From: Chitinophagales bacterium
GTDB taxonomy: Bacteria; Bacteroidota; Bacteroidia; Chitinophagales; JADIYW01
Reading direction: 5' to 3'
Length of the DNA: 64,000 bases
NCBI GenBank assembly: GCA_023957245.1
Contig: JAMLHJ010000001.1
Location: forward strand, 209,273-273,272
Below the pieces are notes generated by a model. That model saw only the letters and a program-made list of their open reading frames with translations, was not told the DNA's origin and did no database searches. How positions within the stretch are numbered: the first letter of the stretch is position 1; each line of letters opens with the position of its first letter. The position numbers and the translations under genes are program-made. Below, piece by piece: positions 36,312 to 44,865 of this stretch.

Positions 36312-37715
36312 CAATGTCGTTAAGTTAAGGAATTAAGCCTTGTATTGCAATGGTTTACGCTTGTATTTGTATCCTTTATTTCTTTTAAATTTCCTATCAG
36401 GTCTGACAATATCATAGCATTGATAGAGTAATTGTAGCATTTTATGTAAAACATCGGTATTATCCTGATTCCAAAATAAATCATAAGCAAATTCTTTGAG
36501 CTTCAACATTACCTGAGTTCTGTTTACTTGTTTTGTATATTTCACCTGTTTTTTATTGTCTAATTCAGGCTGTAATTCTTGTGTTTCAATCATAGCTGAG
36601 ATATTGAGCATAATGATTCTGCTGAAAAAATCCTGCTCAATAGCAATCGGTGTTTTTCCAGAAAAGAATTCTAATTGAGCAACCTGCTTAACCCTCTTAT
36701 AACACTCTTCTACTGTCCATCTCAATCTGTATAGTTCTTCGAACAGTTCTTTGGGAAACTTTTCCTTATCTGAGAGATTGGTCAGCAAGACAACATGTTG
36801 TCCATTAGCTAAAGCAATTTTCACTAAGCGAAAGCCTTGAATTTCTTCTGTTAAATACAACTCTTTGTAGCCATCTTTATATCGTTTTCCTTTAGGTAAA
36901 GCCCACATTAAATCTTCACTACTCTTCAGTAACCTGTTTGCTTCTTTCCATGCACTGCTCAGTCTGAAGCAAAACTTAAAACCTTGTTGGTGGAGTGAAT
37001 TGGCAAAACTCAGACTCGGATACCCTCTGTCAAATACAAGCAGGTCAGTTGTGGAATTCAACCGAGGTATATGAGACTTTGCCATCGTTTGTTCTCCTGT
37101 TTGCATATTGTCAATACAGGCATCTAAGACCAGTTTGTTCATTACATCATAGGCTACCGATACTCTTGCTGTAATACTTTCTGTTCCTGTATGGTTTTTA
37201 CTGACTCCAAATTGTTCTTTCAAACATTTCTCCTGAGGAAGATTGAGTGAACTACCGTCAATGGCTACTAACCGATAGCCATGCCAATGATTCTTATGGA
37301 CTGCATGCTCCTCAAAATAGCTTAAAATTTTATCCATTAGATAAGACAAAGAGGAGACATGCAGTTTCTGCCGATATTGGGTAAAAGCACTTCTAGAGTA
37401 AGTCTGAATATTTTTCTTGCTTTGAGATAGATTTTTGAACATCCTGTCCAATTCGTGTCTTACACCCACCCTCGAACATCCTAATAATAATAAAACTAAA
37501 TCCTGAACGGATAACTTCCTCCGCCGGGTAAAAGCAGACGAAGAAGTCCCTCGGGACTTCCCGATAAAATCTTCATCTGTTAGTATTTTTAATATGTTTT
37601 TAAAAAGTCCATCCAAAAAGTCAACTCCATTACTCTGCTTCCTCTGTGTGGACACATAAATATAGGCATAAATTGCTGATTAACAAATTATTATATTGTT
37701 AACTTAACGACATTG
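36312..37715. mobile_element. Complete IS4-family insertion sequence
   Basis: A 1,404-base element bounded by perfect 17-base inverted repeats: CAATGTCGTTAAGTTAA at 36312-36328 and its reverse complement at 37699-37715. It is flanked by a perfect 10-base target duplication (GGGTAGATTG). The single transposase gene fills it on the minus strand. End sequence, duplication length and the transposase YREK motif all agree with the IS4 family. The intact ends, duplication and gene indicate a recent insertion. Confidence 0.95.
36333..37655 (-). CDS. IS4-family DDE transposase
   Basis: A 440-residue transposase. The catalytic acids are D133 (LVAIDGSSLNLP), D209 (DLLVFDRGYPS) and E316 in the C1 region. 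The IS4 signature Y-(2)-R-(3)-E-(6)-K is exact: Y309, R312, E316, K323 in YRLRWTVEECYKRVK. A basic N-terminal region with SSSAFTRRRKL probably binds the ends. The gene is full length with no frameshift, so the element may still be mobile. The start lies 60 bases inside the right end. Confidence 0.95.
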   Translation of the reverse strand: MSTQRKQSNGVDFLDGLFKNILKILTDEDFIGKSRGTSSSAFTRRRKLSVQDLVLLLLGCSRVGVRHELDRMFKNLSQSKKNIQTYSRSAFTQYRQKLHVSSLSYLMDKILSYFEEHAVHKNHWHGYRLVAIDGSSLNLPQEKCLKEQFGVSKNHTGTESITARVSVAYDVMNKLVLDACIDNMQTGEQTMAKSHIPRLNSTTDLLVFDRGYPSLSFANSLHQQGFKFCFRLSSAWKEANRLLKSSEDLMWALPKGKRYKDGYKELYLTEEIQGFRLVKIALANGQHVVLLTNLSDKEKFPKELFEELYRLRWTVEECYKRVKQVAQLEFFSGKTPIAIEQDFFSRIIMLNISAMIETQELQPELDNKKQVKYTKQVNRTQVMLKLKEFAYDLFWNQDNTDVLHKMLQLLYQCYDIVRPDRKFKRNKGYKYKRKPLQYKA

Positions 37716-37725
37716 GGGTAGATTG
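37716..37725. repeat. Right target-site duplication of the IS4-type element
   Basis: GGGTAGATTG directly follows the right inverted repeat and is identical to 36302-36311. Its last three bases (TTG) restore the leucine codon at the junction. Confidence 0.95.
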
Positions 37726-40173
37726 CCCTATAAATATTTCAGCGTACTTCCATTTTCTATTGAGTATAATCAAAGTGATTTAAATAGATTTCCTTATGCT
37801 TATGGCTCCAACTATATTTTTGATAAAATAAAGAAGACACATAAAAACATAAGCTATGGTCAAGTAGTCAATGGCGGACATATTATTATTTCTCCAACAC
37901 CTATTGCAGTAGATATGACTGGAGGATGGGATCAATATACTACGAATAATTCTACTTCAATTTTAAATCAAAGAGATATTGTTTTTGATGAATTATCTTC
38001 TTTTATAAATATACAAATAGGCACCAAAAGTCAAGGTAATCATAAAGCTGTCAATTATGCTGTTTTCCCTGATAATACAACCAGCTTATGTCTAGAAGAT
38101 GACCTTCTATTGATAAAATCACCTATCCTTATCTCAGATACTTTATGTCCTAATTCTGTAGAGACTGCTATTTTAAATGATAAGTTTCCAAATTTTACTA
38201 AGTCAGTACAATGGGACGTCTCTTCCAATCTGAAAATAATAGGTTCAAGTAATGAAGATGTACTTACATTTGAAGTGGGTAGCAAGAATGCTATTGATAC
38301 AATATTTGTTACAATAGTTTTTAATAATAATGATAAGATTTCAACCTATAAAACGGTGGTGGTTGGGAAGAATAACGCTTCTTATTTGATAAGTTCAAAG
38401 GCTTTTCCTGAAAATGCTGGTCTTGTTTCCAGAGATAACACATATAAGCAATGTCAAACAGCAACAGTAAAAGCCCAACCTTCAGTAGGGTATGAATTTG
38501 CCGGCTGGAAGGAGTATAATCATATAGTGTCTGAAGATAGCATTTATCAATTTTCTGTAACCAAAGAAAGATTTTTAATTGCCAATTTTGAAGCTAAAAT
38601 TTATGAAGTTCAACTTCAAAATTCACCTACAAATGGAGGAGTAGTGAAAGGAGCAGGATCTTATGAATATGGGCAGACAGTTCAGATAAGTGCCCAAGTA
38701 AAAGGTGGATATATATTTAAGAATTGGACTGAAAATGGAATAATTGTTTCGGCAGATAGTATTTATAGCTTTATTGTTAATAGAGATAGGATTTTAATAG
38801 CAAATTATGATACAAGAAAATTTGAAGTAAATCTAACAGTCTTACCTTCAGAAGGCGGCATTCTTTTGGGTGCAGGTCTTTATGAAGCAGGTCAATCTGT
38901 AAGCATAGAAGCTCAGGTAGCAGATGGATTTAGTTTTAAAAACTGGACTGAAGATGGCAAAGTGGTATCCACCAATAAAATTTACAATTTCAAGATATCT
39001 AATGACCGAAACTTAGTAGCCAATTTTGTTGGTAAAGAGTATAAAATTGTATTGAATGCATCACCGACAGAAGGTGGTATTCTTTCAGGTGGTGGCAAGT
39101 ACTATTATGGTGATACAGTTTCTGTCCTTGCCAAGCCAAGGGTAAGATATAGCTTTAAGAATTGGACTTCAAATGGAGTAATTATATCTACAGATAGTGC
39201 TTATAGTTTTAAGGTGACTGGAGATAAAATATTGACAGCCAATTTTGTTACTAGAGAATTCAATATCAATTTATTGGCATCACCTAAAGAAGGTGGAATC
39301 TTGACAGGAGGAGGAATGTATGAAGTAGGTACTTCTGTAAATGTTTCAGCTCAAGCTTCTGAGGGTTATATCTTTAAAAATTGGACTGAAGAAGGGAAAG
39401 TGATATCTACGAATAAAGTGATGAATTTCAAAGCGACTTCTGATAGGACGCTTATTGCCAATTTCACTCCTCAAGCGTTCAATATAGACATTTCAGCATC
39501 TCCTATTGAAGGAGGAACATTATCAGGAGCTGGGAAATATAACTATAATGAATCTGCAACTGTTACTGCATACGCATCTGAAGGTTTTGAATTTAAGAAT
39601 TGGACAGTAAATGGAGTAATTGTTTCTACAGATAGTGCTTATAGTTTTAAGGTGACTGGAGATAAAACTTTGATAGCCAATTTCTCTCCTCAAGCGTTCA
39701 ATATAGACATTTCAGCATCTCCTATTGAAGGAGGAACATTATCAGGAGCTGGAAAATATAACTATAATGAATCTGCAACTGTCACCGCATACGCATCAGC
39801 CGGATTCAGCTTTTTGAACTGGACAGAAAATGGAGTAATTGTTTCGACAGATAGTATTTATCAATTTACGGTAACAGAGAATAAATCTCTAATTGCCAAT
39901 TTTAATTCTATTGCGACTCATCTTCCAGCTGAAAAAATTCAATATATTTCAATTTATCCCAATCCATTTATTGAAGAATTAATAATTGATTCAAAAGATT
40001 TCGAGATGAAGAGAATCAGTATTTATAATGTCATTGGAGAAAAAGTAATTGAGGAAGATATTTCTAATTTAAGCAAGCATATTATTAATACTACAAGTCT
40101 GAGTGCTGGTACTTATATAATTGTTATAGATGGAGAAAAAGAAAGACACATCATCGAAGGAGTAAAATTATAA
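37726..40173 (+). pseudogene. 3' part of the IS-split hydrolase: end of hydrolase domain, seven InlB-type repeats, T9SS tail
   Basis: 815 codons continuing the frame broken at 36311. The first ~55 residues complete the hydrolase fold, with QVVNGGHII giving a probable histidine. An Ig-like stretch follows (about 110-215 residues in), then seven repeats of about 73 residues with GG-(x)-GAG-Y...FKNWTENG...ANF, the divergent InlB B-repeat/Flg_new type. Last comes a T9SS sorting domain (ISIYPNPFIEELIID). A TTG at 37723 could in principle start translation, but no signal peptide would result. The intact protein would have been exported and surface-attached or released. Confidence 0.88.
38380..39915 (+). 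repeat. Seven tandem ~219-bp InlB-type repeats
   Basis: Each unit of about 73 codons has the pattern ASP-EGG-L-GAGKY...W-(x)-G-(x)-STDSxYSF...ANF. Units 6 and 7 start 219 bases apart (AATATAGACATTTCAGCATC at 39481 and 39700) and are almost identical at DNA level over more than 100 bases. Part of unit 4 also resembles unit 6. This indicates recent unequal exchange or slippage. Confidence 0.85.
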
Positions 40174-40244
40174 GATAACAATCCCCTATTGCCCTAAGAT
40201 TGTTATCATACAAAACAGCCTATTATTTGGGGTGAATAATAGGC
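40174..40244. terminator. Two tandem hairpins after the split hydrolase gene
   Basis: GATAACAATC (40174-40183) pairs with GATTGTTATC (40198-40207), beginning immediately after the TAA stop. GCCTATTATT (40218-40227) pairs with AATAATAGGC (40235-40244). Both stems are perfect ten-base pairs but lack a long T-run on either strand. They lie between convergent genes and probably end transcription or stabilise the mRNA 3' ends. Confidence 0.6.
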
Positions 40245-40354
40245 CTAACTAAACAGTATAAAACACACATTTCAAAGTGAGATCAACACTAATTTCTAAA
40301 AAATAAATTGAAATAAAAAATATTTTTTAGGAAAATTTTAACAACTATGAAATT

Positions 40355-41299
40355 CTATTTGATAGCTGCTCTATATAGCCTATCGTTGATTGCTTTTCCT
40401 AAAGATACTTCGGGAAGTCGTTTGACAACAATCTTCAAAAAATCAGAATTATCTAAATATCTTAACAGCGCATACAATTGAGCTGCAGCTTCAAAATAAT
40501 TTTCTGATTGACTCAAGAAAAATTGTCTTTTTTCATCTACAACTATTCTTTCATTAAATAAAATATATGCAGTATTAGCATCATCAATTATTTCAGAAAA
40601 ATCATCAACAAGTAATAATGGTTTTTTCGGAGCATAATGCACCTTAGCCATACCTGGAGATTTGGGATTGGAAGTATAATTTATCTGAACTTCAACTTTT
40701 CCAATTACCTTTTCAATATCATCAACAGACAATCCACCCAATCTATATATGACTGGACGGTCATTTTCAAATCCTACAATAGTGCTTTCTATTCCTACAT
40801 TACAGCTACCACCATCTAAGATATAATCTACTTCATGACCAAGTTGGTCTATCACATGTTGAGCAGTGGTCGGGCTGATATAGCTAAATGGATTAGCACT
40901 AGGAGCAGCTAAAGGGAAATCCAAAGCAGACAATAATTCCAAAGTCATTGAATGACGAGGCACCCTCACTCCTACTGTATCAAGCCCAGAAGTTGTTTCA
41001 AAAGGTACAATATTAGCTTTGGGTAACACTAAAGTCAAAGGTCCAGGCCAGAACTTATCTGCTAACAATTGAGCTTGTTCAGGAACATGGCTTACCCAAT
41101 TAAAAATTTTATCCTTAGAAGAATGGAGAATCAATGGGTCAAAAGAAGGACGTTTTTTAGCCGAAAAAATCTTCAAAACAGCATGAGTATTTAAACCATT
41201 TCCTGCAAGTCCATAAACTGTTTCTGTAGGAATACCTACCAATCCATCATTTCTAAGAATAGAGGCGGCCGTTTCGATTGATGTTCCGATTTTTGACAT
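40355..41299 (-). CDS. L-threonylcarbamoyladenylate synthase (Sua5 type)
   Basis: A protein of about 314 residues making threonylcarbamoyl-AMP for tRNA t6A37. The YrdC domain has GLVGIPTETVYGLAGNG, the KxR motif AKKRPSFDPLILH and HSMTLELLSALDFPLAAPSAN. The linker and C-terminal Sua5 domain (SPGMAKVHYAPKKPLLLVDD) make it the long Sua5/YwlC form. I chose the ATG at 41299 (MSKIGTSIETA), because a -7 box lies at 41308-41315 and an ATG at 41308 would fall at its edge. It is convergent with the split hydrolase. Confidence 0.93.
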   Translation of the reverse strand: MSKIGTSIETAASILRNDGLVGIPTETVYGLAGNGLNTHAVLKIFSAKKRPSFDPLILHSSKDKIFNWVSHVPEQAQLLADKFWPGPLTLVLPKANIVPFETTSGLDTVGVRVPRHSMTLELLSALDFPLAAPSANPFSYISPTTAQHVIDQLGHEVDYILDGGSCNVGIESTIVGFENDRPVIYRLGGLSVDDIEKVIGKVEVQINYTSNPKSPGMAKVHYAPKKPLLLVDDFSEIIDDANTAYILFNERIVVDEKRQFFLSQSENYFEAAAQLYALLRYLDNSDFLKIVVKRLPEVSLGKAINDRLYRAAIK

Positions 41300-41307
41300 T
41301 TGCAGCA

Positions 41308-41315
41308 CAAATTTA
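41308..41315 (-). promoter_or_regulatory. -7 box of the sua5-type gene
   Basis: It reads TAAATTTG on the minus strand, matching TAnnTTTG. It sits only nine bases before the ATG at 41299, predicting a very short or absent leader. Confidence 0.45.
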
Positions 41316-41447
41316 CACTTAAAGGACTATCAAAGAGTAATAAATCTTAATTATCATTTTTATAACCACAGAAAAAGATAATTTATTTACTTTGCTGAAA
41401 AATTAGACAAAATTTTAAATTTTACGTTTTAAAGTTACTCAAAGACC

Positions 41448-42341
41448 ATGTTGACAATTAAAGATATCCAAATCTATTGCACTGATCATACAACTATCAC
41501 TGGTACTATATACAAAACAGATTATATCAAAGGTGCTGTATTAATTGCCCCTGCTACTGGAATAAAAAGGAAATTTTATAAGGAATTTGCCATCTTTTTG
41601 GCAGAACATGGATACGGAGTTTTAACGTATAGTAATCAAGGAATAGGCGAATCTTTAAAAGGAGCAATTCAATCTTGTCCTTCATCTTTAGTAAGTTGGG
41701 GAGAAATTGACCAAACTTCAGCACTTGAGGCTTTAAAACATGAATTCCCTAATCTTCCTATTCATTTAATAGGTCATAGTGCTGGAGGGCAACTAGTAGG
41801 ATTGATGAAAAACTGCAAGGATATAAGCTCAATATTTAATTATGCATGCTCTTCTGGAAGCATTAGAAATATGGAATCTTCCTATAAGTTAAAAGCTCAA
41901 GTTTTTATGAATTTATTCATTCCTTTGAACAATTACTTTTTGGGATATACTAACACCCCTCTTATCAATATGGGAGAACCATTGCCGAAAAAAGTAGCTG
42001 CTCAATGGAGAAAATGGTGCAGAGGCTCGGGATATGTCGCTATGGAATTTGGTCAAGAAGTTCAAGAACATTATTACGACCAACTCAATATTCCATCTCT
42101 TTGGGTCAATGCATCAGATGATGATATTGCAATCGATGCTAATGTTGATGATATGACACGAGTTTACACCCAGCTTCAAGTAGAACGCCTCACTTTACAA
42201 CCCCAAAAAGAAGGATTTGACAATATTGGGCACATGAATTTTTTCAGCAAATCCCATCAAGAACTATGGCATTATGCTTTAAATTGGCTTGATAAGAACA
42301 ATAAAATTGTTTTATCTCACTCTAGAAGCTCTATTTCTTAG
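41448..42341 (+). CDS. Predicted cytoplasmic alpha/beta hydrolase
   Basis: A 297-residue serine hydrolase-like protein without signal peptide. The nucleophile elbow is [13 protein letters not shown] (Ser near 111), the acid is probably in [12 protein letters not shown], and the histidine in [10 protein letters not shown]. The pattern [19 protein letters not shown] followed by NYACSSGS resembles the COG4757 group of uncharacterised hydrolases. The substrate is unknown. Its 3' end overlaps aroC by 30 bases in convergent orientation. Confidence 0.78.
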   Translation: MLTIKDIQIYCTDHTTITGTIYKTDYIKGAVLIAPATGIKRKFYKEFAIFLAEHGYGVLTYSNQGIGESLKGAIQSCPSSLVSWGEIDQTSALEALKHEFPNLPIHLIGHSAGGQLVGLMKNCKDISSIFNYACSSGSIRNMESSYKLKAQVFMNLFIPLNNYFLGYTNTPLINMGEPLPKKVAAQWRKWCRGSGYVAMEFGQEVQEHYYDQLNIPSLWVNASDDDIAIDANVDDMTRVYTQLQVERLTLQPQKEGFDNIGHMNFFSKSHQELWHYALNWLDKNNKIVLSHSRSSIS

Positions 42342-43394
42342 AATATGGTCAGCTAATACCAAAGCTGACATCGCTTCAACAATTGGAACAGCTCTTGGAA
42401 GTACACAAGGATCATGTCGTCCTCGTCCAGTAACTTCCACCTCATCACCTTGTTGATTGATAGATATTTGTGGTTTCATGATGGTAGCAACAGATTTGAA
42501 AGCTACTCTGAAATAGATATCCATACCATTTGAGATACCACCTTGAATACCTCCACTTCTATTAGTTGAAGTTTTCACTTTACCTTCTTCTTGATAAAAA
42601 AGATCATTATGAGCGCTTCCTCTCATTTCTACACCAGCAAATCCACTACCATACTCAAAACCTTTAACAGCATTGATACTCAGCATCGCTTTGCCTAAAT
42701 CAGCATGTAACTTATCAAACACAGGCTCTCCCAATCCCGCAGGCACACCTTTAATCACACAAGTAACCACTCCACCAATAGTATCGCCATCTTTACGCAC
42801 TTCTTTAATCAATTCAATCATCTTCTCAGCAGTGTCATGATCTGGACATCTGACAATATTGCTATCTATTTGAGATAAATCAACTTCTTCATGAGTTAAA
42901 TTCAAATGTATAGACCCTACTTGAGACACATAAGCATGTACAGATATTCCACTCGTAGCTATAAATTGTTTAGCGATAGCACCAGCAGCAACTCGAGCAG
43001 CAGTCTCTCTGGCAGAAGAACGACCTCCACCTCTGTAATCTCTATGACCATATTTGCTATCGAAAGTAAAATCAGCATGAGAAGGACGATATCTATCCTT
43101 GATATGATCGTAGTCTTTAGATTTTTGGTCACCATTATATATCACTATTCCGATAGGAGTACCTTCTGTATGACCTTCAAATACTCCTGATAACAATTCA
43201 AAAGAATCTTCTTCCTTCCGTTGAGTCACAATACTTGATTGACCTGGCTTACGCCTATCCAATTCATATTGAATAGCATCCATATCCAAAGCTAATCCAG
43301 CTGGACAACCATCAATAATTACTCCCAAGCCCTTGCCATGCGATTCTCCAAAAGTCGTAATCCGAAAAACCTGGCCAAAAGTATTTCCTGCCAT
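42312..43394 (-). CDS. aroC: Chorismate synthase
   Basis: A 360-residue FMN-dependent lyase converting EPSP to chorismate, the last shared step of aromatic synthesis. It carries all three family signatures: [38 protein letters not shown] and [18 protein letters not shown]. It is a single gene with a 30-base convergent overlap with the upstream-coordinate hydrolase gene. The next gene (43474) is divergent. Confidence 0.97.
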   Translation of the reverse strand: MAGNTFGQVFRITTFGESHGKGLGVIIDGCPAGLALDMDAIQYELDRRKPGQSSIVTQRKEEDSFELLSGVFEGHTEGTPIGIVIYNGDQKSKDYDHIKDRYRPSHADFTFDSKYGHRDYRGGGRSSARETAARVAAGAIAKQFIATSGISVHAYVSQVGSIHLNLTHEEVDLSQIDSNIVRCPDHDTAEKMIELIKEVRKDGDTIGGVVTCVIKGVPAGLGEPVFDKLHADLGKAMLSINAVKGFEYGSGFAGVEMRGSAHNDLFYQEEGKVKTSTNRSGGIQGGISNGMDIYFRVAFKSVATIMKPQISINQQGDEVEVTGRGRHDPCVLPRAVPIVEAMSALVLADHILRNRASRVR

Positions 43395-43473
43395 GCTACA
43401 AAGATAATTTTTTAAAAATTACATTTTTTACTTTAATCAGAATTCCAATCATTAAAATCATTACTTTAGTACA

Positions 43474-43995
43474 ATGAAACACAGCGAGCTATTTATTGCA
43501 CCTCCTTATGCTAATAGCTATTTTGACTTAGTTCAAGAAAACACCCTTGACGATGCTATGCAAAATTCTATTCATCATCTTCAGGAAATTGACATCACAT
43601 TATGGGAGAAATTAGATCAAAAATCTTATTTCCCAGGTAAATGGACGCTCAACGAACTATTACAACATCTTATTGATACAGAGAGAATTATAGTATATAG
43701 AGCAACTACTTTTGCTAGACAAGATTTAATAGAATTACCTGGTTTTGATGAAAACTTTTATGCTGCACATAGCTACGCCAATGAAAGATCTATAGAAGAT
43801 CTACTTCAAGAATTGATAGCAGTCAGAATCAGCACTTATTATTTCTTTAAAAGTCTAAATTCTAAAGTTATTCATACTGTAGGAAAAATAAATGGTAACG
43901 ATTTCAGTATTAATAGTCTTGGTTTTTTTATCATTGGACATGAAATTCATCATTTTAATGTGATTAAAAATCAATACTTATCTTTAATAGCTTAA
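43474..43995 (+). CDS. DinB-like four-helix protein
   Basis: A 173-residue protein of the DinB/YfiT superfamily of metal-binding four-helix bundles. Typical elements are PGKWTLNELLQHLIDTERIIVYR, with a metal-ligand His, FARQD...LPGFDENFY, and the C-terminal HxxxH in IIGHEIHHFNVIKNQYL. The superfamily includes thiol transferases and many proteins of unknown role, and none can be assigned here. It is followed closely by the lipoprotein gene on the same strand. Confidence 0.85.
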   Translation: MKHSELFIAPPYANSYFDLVQENTLDDAMQNSIHHLQEIDITLWEKLDQKSYFPGKWTLNELLQHLIDTERIIVYRATTFARQDLIELPGFDENFYAAHSYANERSIEDLLQELIAVRISTYYFFKSLNSKVIHTVGKINGNDFSINSLGFFIIGHEIHHFNVIKNQYLSLIA

Positions 43996-44030
43996 AAACA
44001 AACTCTACAACAATTTATAAACCAATTGAA

Positions 44031-44813
44031 ATGCGCAAAATCTTTAATTTTTTAGCCTTAATTATTTTAAGTTTTAGTCTTACCTCTTGTCTAGATATTT
44101 TAGAAAATATTCAGATTCACAAAAACGGTTCAGGTGAATATGCTTTAAAAATCACCATCAATGAAAATCTCAAAAAAAGCATCAACCAGTCTATGGAAGC
44201 AAATGGTCAAGCTACAAAAATTGATGACGATAATAAAAATGATGACGACGAAAGTTACAAAGCAGCACTTGAACAAATTGTCAATCAATTAAAAACAGTC
44301 AAAGGGTTGAGTGAGATAGAAATGTTTTTCGAAGAAGATAAATTTGAATACGGGTATCAGTTTCACTTTGAAAATGTACAAGCTTTGAACAAAGCAATGG
44401 AAGTAACTGCAGGTACTTACATTCCACAAATACCTGAAAATTACCAAATTGGGAAGAAGAAAAAAACAATCGTTTCACACGCCAACTATATCGAAGAAAA
44501 TAAAAATGCAATCATTCGTCATCAAAGTGCAGAATTGGGGAAAATTTTGGAAATGAAAAAGCCCCAAAAAACCAACTCTGGCATGATGGGCGGATTGGAC
44601 GTTTCATATATCTTACAAGATTTGAATTTCACTACGACCTTCCAATTTGACCAAAATATAAAATCAGTCAGTAATGCCGCAGCTGTAATAGATGAAAACA
44701 ACAAGACAGTTTCAATTCATTGCAAACCGTTTGCTTATAAGGAAACAGATTTACAAAAAATGAAGCAACAAGAATTAGCATGTGAGCAATCAATAATAAT
44801 TGAATTGAAATAA
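44031..44813 (+). CDS. Predicted lipoprotein of unknown function
   Basis: A 260-residue protein with a lipoprotein signal: a hydrophobic stretch, then LTSCLD with Cys21 as the lipidation site. The mature part is an alternating polar beta/helix sequence opening with ENIQIHKNGSGEYALKITIN and has a lysine/aspartate-rich loop near residue 65. I recognise no family. It begins 35 bases after the DinB-like gene and ends just before a strong terminator. Confidence 0.7.
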   Translation: MRKIFNFLALIILSFSLTSCLDILENIQIHKNGSGEYALKITINENLKKSINQSMEANGQATKIDDDNKNDDDESYKAALEQIVNQLKTVKGLSEIEMFFEEDKFEYGYQFHFENVQALNKAMEVTAGTYIPQIPENYQIGKKKKTIVSHANYIEENKNAIIRHQSAELGKILEMKKPQKTNSGMMGGLDVSYILQDLNFTTTFQFDQNIKSVSNAAAVIDENNKTVSIHCKPFAYKETDLQKMKQQELACEQSIIIELK

Positions 44814-44833
44814 TAAAATTGAATTATTTTTAG

Positions 44834-44863
44834 AGGCGCAATTCCATGGAGTTGCGCCTTTTT
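44834..44863 (+). terminator. Rho-independent terminator after the lipoprotein gene
   Basis: AGGCGCAA (44834-44841) pairs with TTGCGCCT (44852-44859), followed by TTTTT. It stops two bases before the first possible ATG of the mltF-like gene. Confidence 0.88.
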
Positions 44864-44865
44864 AT

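Noticed and set aside
38000-40000. The regular InlB repeats as a CRISPR-like array.
   Set aside because: The 219-bp units are in-frame protein repeats with no short conserved repeat and spacer pattern.
37723-40173. Independent gene starting at TTG 37723.
   Set aside because: The TTG is the last codon of the target duplication; removing the IS joins the frame to the upstream hydrolase part, and no signal peptide follows the TTG.
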